DNA of 57,378 nt from Phallusia fumigata. Its lineage: Eukaryota; Chordata; Ascidiacea; Phlebobranchia; Ascidiidae. The stretch spans positions 1-57,378 of the forward strand of contig QXVZ01009805.1 in NCBI GenBank assembly GCA_008931825.1, in the 5' to 3' direction. The notes below the pieces were generated by a model. It had not been told where the DNA came from and did not search any database. It saw only the letters and a program-made list of their open reading frames with translations. Of the stretch, positions 45,577 through 57,378 are shown in pieces (positions within the stretch are counted from its first letter, which is position 1; each line of letters begins with the position of its first letter). A program made the translations under genes and the position numbers.

Positions 45577-47309
45577 GGTTTCGCAATTATAGAGGGTCAA
45601 AGTTGATTAAATTTACCAGACCACTAGGGTATTGTAAACAATTGCATTATCTTTAAATTACATTCATAATCCCTAATACTATCTTGTAAAAAACAGCATA
45701 GTTTCTTGTACTATGATATCATCATATTGTTAGATATAAATTAATATGTATCGCAAAACAAGTTTTCACATTTTATTTTTATACCCGCAAAGTATATGAT
45801 TTTAAAAAGGGCTTCAAAATGCAAAGTTTGAAATGTAAATGTTTTGATTAGCAAAGTGTAATTCAGTAAAGCTGACTAAAGGCAAACCTGATAACAATCA
45901 CTTGTTGCAGTTTGGTCATATTTGTTGCGTCACAAACCGATATTTTTCTTACTTAATAATGGGGAATTTTGAGACGTTTTTTTAAACAAAAAAATTTTTT
46001 ACAGAACATATTATTTGGCTCTATTGTCTTGACGCAATAAACCTTTTTACCAAACATTTGATTAAAGTCAGTTTTATGACATTGCTAATTTGTATTAACC
46101 AAAATCGCAACAACGAAATCAGTCTGCAATCTTTTTTTTCCATTTCTGGCTCAACCGTGGGAACAGAAGAGTGGGTCATTGTCTCTTTTATTCCAAAAGA
46201 GAACGTCATTGGCCCGTAGAAACCTCCAAGCAGTTTGCTATGACTCATTCTTAAGCAACGCGACGTTAGCTGGTAAATAAAAGGCAACCGATCAGGTCTT
46301 GTACGGACGCACGGAATTGTGGCAATACAGACTGCCTAATGCGATATATAACACCTATAATGCCCAAAGAAACGAGACTCGGGAATGTGCGATTCTTGGG
46401 GATTCTTTTTAAACAACAATGGCACCACCCAGGGAATTAGGCACATGACACTCAATACAACTTATGCCTTGAAGTTTTGCGCGGGATCTGGGGTCCTTGC
46501 GCAACAATCGCAGGGTCAAAGTTGCGAAGAAACTTGTTTGGCGTTTGTCCGCACTCCCATATCGCGCTGGAGAACAGTTCATTGTTGTTCACACGGAAAG
46601 CAACTGCGCATCACAAAAATCTGTGCTACATGATTTTCCGTTTAAAAGGACGCTGTGCATTTACAAAAAGTTATCAATATATACAGAAAACAATGTTTAC
46701 AGGCAAAGAATTCGGAAAATTCATGCTTTGAAACGTTGATCAACCTAGTCGATAAACTTATCTTTAAATCTACACGTCACGTTCAAACAAAGATGTTTAC
46801 ACCATTTACTTGTATTTGCTCTTGTCGTTACATCCGTTGAAATAACAGCGTAAAAAAGTACAACATTAAGTGGTACAAGACTGAGAGGGAAATGTCTACA
46901 GATCGTCCCAAAAAACTATTGGGCATTACATTATCATCCAAGGCCAGCATTAGGAATCAGGAATCCCTTGTTGCCACCCTAGAAATCATGGTGTCGTGTT
47001 TCTTTTGGTGACAGAACCGCGCCTTGGCGCACATGACCCACGGCGCCGCGCCACCCAAACAGGCCGGGCAATGTTACATGTTTCCAAGGCGCCGTCGTCC
47101 GTTACCCTTATGACGCTCTGTGTTAGTGACATTTCGCTTTCCAGGCAGGGCTTGCCTGTAACCTGAGAGGTCATGGAACCTGGAAAAATCATCACAGTTG
47201 CACCGTAGAAACGCGAAACCCACTTAGCCGCTAAATAAATTGCGCGACCCCCCCAGCAGTGAGTTGTCGGCCCCTGCTTTGTAATTTGACACCACAAGTT
47301 CAAAAGTCT
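45577..47309. other. Non-coding region, nothing recognised
   Basis: AT-rich to about 46.3 kb, then more GC-rich. Short frames on both strands show no family motif or consistent splice pattern. A minus-strand frame at 47303-46986 was considered and rejected. Confidence 0.5.
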
Positions 47310-47499
47310 CTAACCTGCCGGGGGCTGATTTTTTTTATGGCAGACAACGTTTAACGACCCTACTGTCCCGCCTGGGTCGCCAGTGAAAGCCAAGTTTTCC
47401 TCATTGCGACTCCAAAGTTCGCCGTCTCCCTCGACTGCCATTCCGGTCGCGAGGAAGCGGTTTAGTCTGGCTTCGTTGTCAATGGAATTTCCGTAAGTG
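47310..47499 (-). CDS. Possible orphan terminal exon (62 residues plus stop)
   Basis: After a fair acceptor (ttttttgatttag) the minus strand is open in one frame with coding-like composition, reading TYGNSIDNEARLNRFLATG, then EGDGELWSRNEENLAF and TGDPGGTVGSLNVVC, to a TAG at 47310. The entry phase is 2. No upstream exon could be joined, because DNA to the right is the 825-bp repeat and the ERG 3' end. It may belong to a gene whose other exons are missing or misplaced, or may be chance. No family recognised. Confidence 0.33.
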
Positions 47500-47703
47500 C
47501 TAAATCAAAAATAAAACAATCCTCTCTTCTGTGTAATTCCCAGCGAAAAGTCGAGAAAACGCTTGTTCCAAAATTAGTGCAACTGTGTCATCGTATTCCG
47601 GATTTTAACATACCAGTTCATCGTCAATATATGAAAATTAGCCAGTAAACTGATACAACTGATTTGGCTGCCCCTTGATAGTTTGTTTAAAATACTAAAA
47701 AAG

Positions 47704-48528
47704 TTTCAAAAGTTTAACTTCGGGGTGTGCAGAAATTTCATGTAAAAATTCTTAGTTGTCAATCTTTGTCACAGAATAAGCTATCAATCAACAAAGACAG
47801 AAACTAATTACGTAACCAGCCAGTGTATCGAATTGCCAGGCAGTCACGGTGGGACAAAAACCAACACACAGGTATGAAGTTTCACGAAAACCTAGTTGTT
47901 AACACGTCTCCCGTATTATACCGGATAATATTCCACAGTCGAGACGTTGCATTCGAGAAGCGACTTGAGATAATTGTATTTTGGAAACAGCAGACGCGCG
48001 CTGCACCAGCAAAGAACAAACATAGATCGTCAACCGCCAGTTGTTTTCTGTTTTTATTAAAAGTTGCATACCATAGGAAAACATATACGACCGTATCGGG
48101 CCACACACGCATTGGAACATCTGTTGAAATTTTGTAATGTAACTGTGTCGGTTTGTTGAAACCAAAACCAAGAATGTGTACAAAAACATATGCGGATCAG
48201 GAACTCATAAATATCAAGCCATGAAGCAATAATGCAAGAATGCTATGTACAACAGGACATCGACATGCAAATTGATAAATACAAAATACTTGATGCTGAT
48301 TGACATGATGCGATAATACTGTGCAATAAAACGATAAACTCCCAATGATTTTCCTTTCACAAGTGGACCAGCACTTACATAGAGGAACCAGAGATTATCC
48401 GCAAATTTTGAACACACTTATAAGTAACATCTGGAAACGCACGTAAGAAAGATGAACAAAAACGCCTCAACCAAACACACATAAGGAAATCGTAGGAAAA
48501 ACAGTAACAAAAAATAACTGCATACATT
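47704..48528. repeat. Long-range direct repeat, copy 2 (about 825 bp)
   Basis: Matches 42908-43731 with few differences. It is continuous with the DNA downstream of the ERG stop codon and likely represents the true location. Confidence 0.82.
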
Positions 48529-48665
48529 ACCGTGTAGTACCACCAAGTAATAGACACAGCAGCCTCAGGAATCAACGGGTCAGATGAAATTTCGCAGCAA
48601 CTTCTTATGTATGTATGAAGGGAACAATGGGAATCAGGGTTTTTAAATAGCTCTACACAGTGAAA

Positions 48666-48671
48666 TTTATT
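48666..48671 (-). terminator. Possible poly(A) signal of the ERG gene
   Basis: The minus strand reads AATAAA 65 bases after the ERG stop codon. Confidence 0.45.
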
Positions 48672-48735
48672 TGGCAACATTTCTCTAAACCGGTAATAGA
48701 TGAGGTACGAAGTAAAAAACTGCCAAGGTGTATTC

Positions 48736-54079
<5,344 letters not shown>

Positions 54080-57000
54080 TTTTTCATTTTTGTTCTTTGG
54101 AGTGGTAAACCTGTTAAAGTAAATTTCATTTCTGTTCCAAGCGTTTGTACTGTGTGGGTGTTCGAGTTTGTGATAGATCATGGCAAATTTGGAAGCAAGC
54201 CAACTGTCGACCGACGCAGGCGCCAAAAGCTGGGCAACTGACGACTGATTGGTCGGTGATATCGTGCAGGCTTTTGACAGAATTGACATGGTTCAACACC
54301 TTCACGCCTTGCTTGTCCTGCCTGTCACTTGGTGCGGTGACAGGCTAATCCTGCGTGTCAAGGAGGTAAGAGCTCATTAAATCTTAGTAGTTGCGCGATG
54401 CGTGACAAAGGACCAGAGCGGCGCGCCTTGCGTTTGATATACTGGACACGAAATGTATCATAAAATCCGCAGGCAAACAAAAAGCGCATCTTTGAAACTG
54501 ATATATGAAACGTCGCGCTTCGTTTCGCCGCCCGCGGAACCGTAACTTGCGCTTTGCAAAATTTGTTTGCTTAGAAAGCGAGGAATGAAAGTGTGTTCAC
54601 CGATGCTTCGGGCTCAATCGACATCGCGGCAAACAGACAAGCATATTAACTATTGTGGTTCTTTGTTGCGTAACCACTCGGCTGCTTCTTGTTTCACGCC
54701 CCCGCGCCCCAAGGTCGAACGAATTTTCTACAACAAAGCCGGGCAATGGTTTTGGGTTATGAGTTGCTAACTGCCGGCGCTGATGAAACGCCGCCGTCGT
54801 GGTGCAGTCATGCCGCCGGCGGTCCCAACATAAAAGCGATTTCGGCGAAAATAGTTTGACTGCTCGAGAGCTGGAGGGTGGTGGCGCAGGTTTGGTTCCG
54901 AAATGAAAGTCTTTTGTTTTTTTGTGCTTGTCCGGCGTATCAAAACATAGCAGCTAAGTCCCCGTGCCAGATTAGATAACGTCAAAACGACGCGCTGGTC
55001 AGTCGCTGGATCGAGTGCCCCGCGCGACGCGCCGGAAAATGAACAGCAACCGTGATTGATTACCCGTAGCTTCCGTAGACTGCCTTAACGGTGGTGTTTG
55101 GTCAATCGGACCAGAAAAAGTGAGTAATTTTAGACGATGTACTATTACTTATAGTTTATTTTAAAGCGTGTTGTTGCATTGAACCCACTTTAGAGAATTT
55201 GCCGACTTTGTACATCATCACAAATCCGATTTGTTTAGCCTTAGTCATCGTTTGACCACCTGTGGACATATACTTGCCTCTTTTTCGTCTCACACGAGGA
55301 CACCATTTATCGTCTACAGTTACAACAAAAATGGGCCCCGTCCCCCAGTCACCGATCGCTGTCAAATAGAAATTCAAAAGAGCAGGGTTAAAAGCCACAC
55401 GCGCGCATGGGTGTAAGGGGTTGCGCTAGTAAAAACATGGGGCCACACACGGGGACGAAAGATTATGGCACGGGGGCAGAAGCAAAACTGATTCATTGAG
55501 GCCAGGCTAGCGATAACTGTAAACAATCGCCCGAACGCACACGCGATCGTCGCCGATTTACGAGTGTCGCGGAGATGGGCTGGTTGCCGAACAATACCAA
55601 GGGCTCGCGAACATTGGCGAATTAACGGGCGCCGCGGCTGACTTTGATACTTCTAACAGGCGAAGACTGAAAAACATGCCTCTGTTTAAAATGTATTTTT
55701 GCTTGGCTTATCATAACAAACATTATTTATTTGGCCAAAATACGGAAATCGCCTTGATATTACTCTTAAAAAGCAATTTATTTCTATACTCGATTTGTTA
55801 TGGAATGTATCGTTAGTGTTAGTAGTGAATTAACAAAAATACTCGGCAAAAAGGTAACGTTTATTTTTTATTGCAAAATAGCTTACGTAAGTTCAAAAGA
55901 CTTAACGTACTCAATACCGACACTCTCATAACCTGTTTTGAAAAACATCACATTTGTACACGCAAGTTTCCATTTCCCATGTGGACCCAAATATTTTATG
56001 TAAACATCCACGTTCATATCCCGCGCATATAGCGACGGAGGACGACGATGAGACTGTCTGTCGTGCGCCTCGAGTTTGTGTTTCCGAATGGGACGTGCTT
56101 ACGTCCGGGCGCGCGCTCTCGCTACCAGCTTTGTTTTCGTCATATCGCCGCTGAATGCCAACACTATTCCACCATCTTTTACGTTCTTGTGGCGTGCGAC
56201 ACTCGACAGGTGCGCGAAGTGAGCGCTTCGTACAACGGCGCGTAGAAAATTAACGCCCGTTGCTATATAGTCGGTTTCCGGATGGATGGGCTTTAAACTG
56301 CGTTTGTGTAAAGTTCATATTGCGGGTGACCAATTCGCATGTGTTTAACTGGTTTGTGGCTGGACAATATGTTCTACAGTTATAGCAAGAATAAAGAAAC
56401 AATTTACCAACGCCCGTTGTATTTACAACCATCATAAAGTTCATTAATACAGTGGCTGCGTGTAATGATGAGATTCAATAAGGGCGTTACGTCCGGGAAC
56501 AATAGGAAGATAGGCGTCCAGTTACGAGATTATCTTCGAGACAAAATTTCCCACACAACTGCCCCTCACGTATTACCCAGACGCCAGATGCAATGACGAA
56601 GGTTTGCAGCATTACGCCCAATTGCAACCCCAATGATTCGCACAATTAACCGACGGTTGTTACGTTATCTGCCAGAAAAAGACAATCCAAAATCAATTAT
56701 AAAACCGCTATTACACTCCTAAGCGCCAAATTAACTATTTATTATGTTTTTTGTTTTGTTTTGTTCCAGAAAGATTTATTTTCAGGCTCTTTATGGAAAG
56801 AGCTACAGGCTCTTTTCTCGACAGAAATGGTTTAAATAGTTCGACCCTAACTGCAACCGAAGAAACCCGGCGATAAATCATTTCGAAATGACGCCTAATT
56901 ATCGACACAACGACTGTTGTTGCCTGTTTAGCGGGATAATCCCGGTCAAGACCTTTTGACCTAGGGTCGATGCTCCCGCCCACTGCAGGGCGTGCGAGTG

Positions 57001-57378
57001 GCCATCGAGCCGGGGTAACCTGGTCAGTAAACTGGTTCACACGAGCAAAGTTTGTAATCGTGCGAAGAAAACCAAACGGAAAAACCTTGTGGGATTTTGC
57101 AATTCCAGGAACCAGGCACTTGTACTTACTGCGACCTTATCTTACGGTCTTGACTCGAGTGCCCTGATTTGGTGCCGCGGTTTAATCCGGCGAATGAGTT
57201 GCATTTCAATTGGGTGGCGGAAAGTATCGTAAAATAACCACGTAAATGCAGGTAAATCTTTTGATTTATAATGTTTCCGACAAAATTTTCAAATTTTGTT
57301 TTAAATAGTGATTTAGAATTTATTGTTTGTACGCACATAGAAAGGCTCAAGATGCGATAAAGAACCAGACAGTTACAG
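54080..57378. other. Region upstream of ERG, no gene recognised
   Basis: Partly GC-rich. A first ERG exon and promoter are expected here on the minus strand but could not be identified. Open frames on both strands (for example 55398-55156 minus and 56048-56245 plus) show no family motif. The last bases, ending in gttacag, could be an acceptor of a plus-strand gene beyond the window; this cannot be tested. Confidence 0.5.

Noticed and set aside
46986..47303. 105-codon minus-strand frame just after the orphan exon
   Set aside because: No motif, contains a homopolymer of seven G, and cannot be joined in phase to the exon ending at 47310.

Overview
The window is nuclear DNA of an animal, most likely an ascidian tunicate (Ciona-like). 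The genes are intron-rich and compact, with GT-AG introns mostly of 0.1-1 kb. Their families are animal ones: netrin/laminin-N, a four-domain sodium channel, DC-STAMP-domain proteins, ERG/FLI1 and CREBZF. About ten places show a near-identical direct duplication joined by a single N or an N run. This is what an assembly of a very heterozygous diploid looks like when the two haplotypes are laid end to end, and high heterozygosity is known for Ciona savignyi. The species is an inference. All gene models below were built by reading exons, splice sites and intron phases by eye.

Layout. (1) 1-3740 (+): the last seven coding exons of an ABHD1/ABHD3-type alpha/beta hydrolase. (2) 3741-8063: no gene seen; two N-joined duplications. 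(3) 8064-13214 (+): a netrin-G-like protein with a signal peptide, laminin-N domain, three laminin-EGF repeats and a GPI-type hydrophobic end. (4) 13215-16140: N-joined duplication and unassigned DNA. (5) 16141-37677 (+): a voltage-gated sodium channel (domains I-III and the C-terminal tail; domain IV is lost at an N junction). Two genes lie antisense inside its introns. One is a small secreted protein of 191 residues (23118-21396) with only phase-0 introns. The other is an 825-residue DC-STAMP/RING protein (31533-27622). (6) 38822-37964 (-): the last exon of an unrecognised gene, tail-to-tail with the sodium channel. (7) 39-44 kb: mostly non-coding, including a 330-bp hAT-type MITE with an 8-bp target duplication. 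(8) 45266-44442 (-): an intronless CREBZF/Zhangfei-type bZIP protein, bracketed by two copies of an 825-bp segment, so its exact position may be an assembly artefact. (9) 54079-48736 (-): an ERG/FLI1-family ETS factor with N-terminal motif, Pointed domain and ETS domain. (10) 54080-57378: no gene seen; presumed upstream region of ERG.

The genes do not form one pathway. Several would act in the nervous system (sodium channel, netrin-G-like), one probably in gamete fusion (DCST), and two are transcription factors. The most unusual points are the two antisense nested genes; the small secreted protein whose exon pattern resembles helical cytokines; the sodium channel's altered toxin-site residues, altered inactivation motif and extra charged triplet in the domain II voltage sensor; and a GPI-type netrin-G-like gene outside vertebrates.
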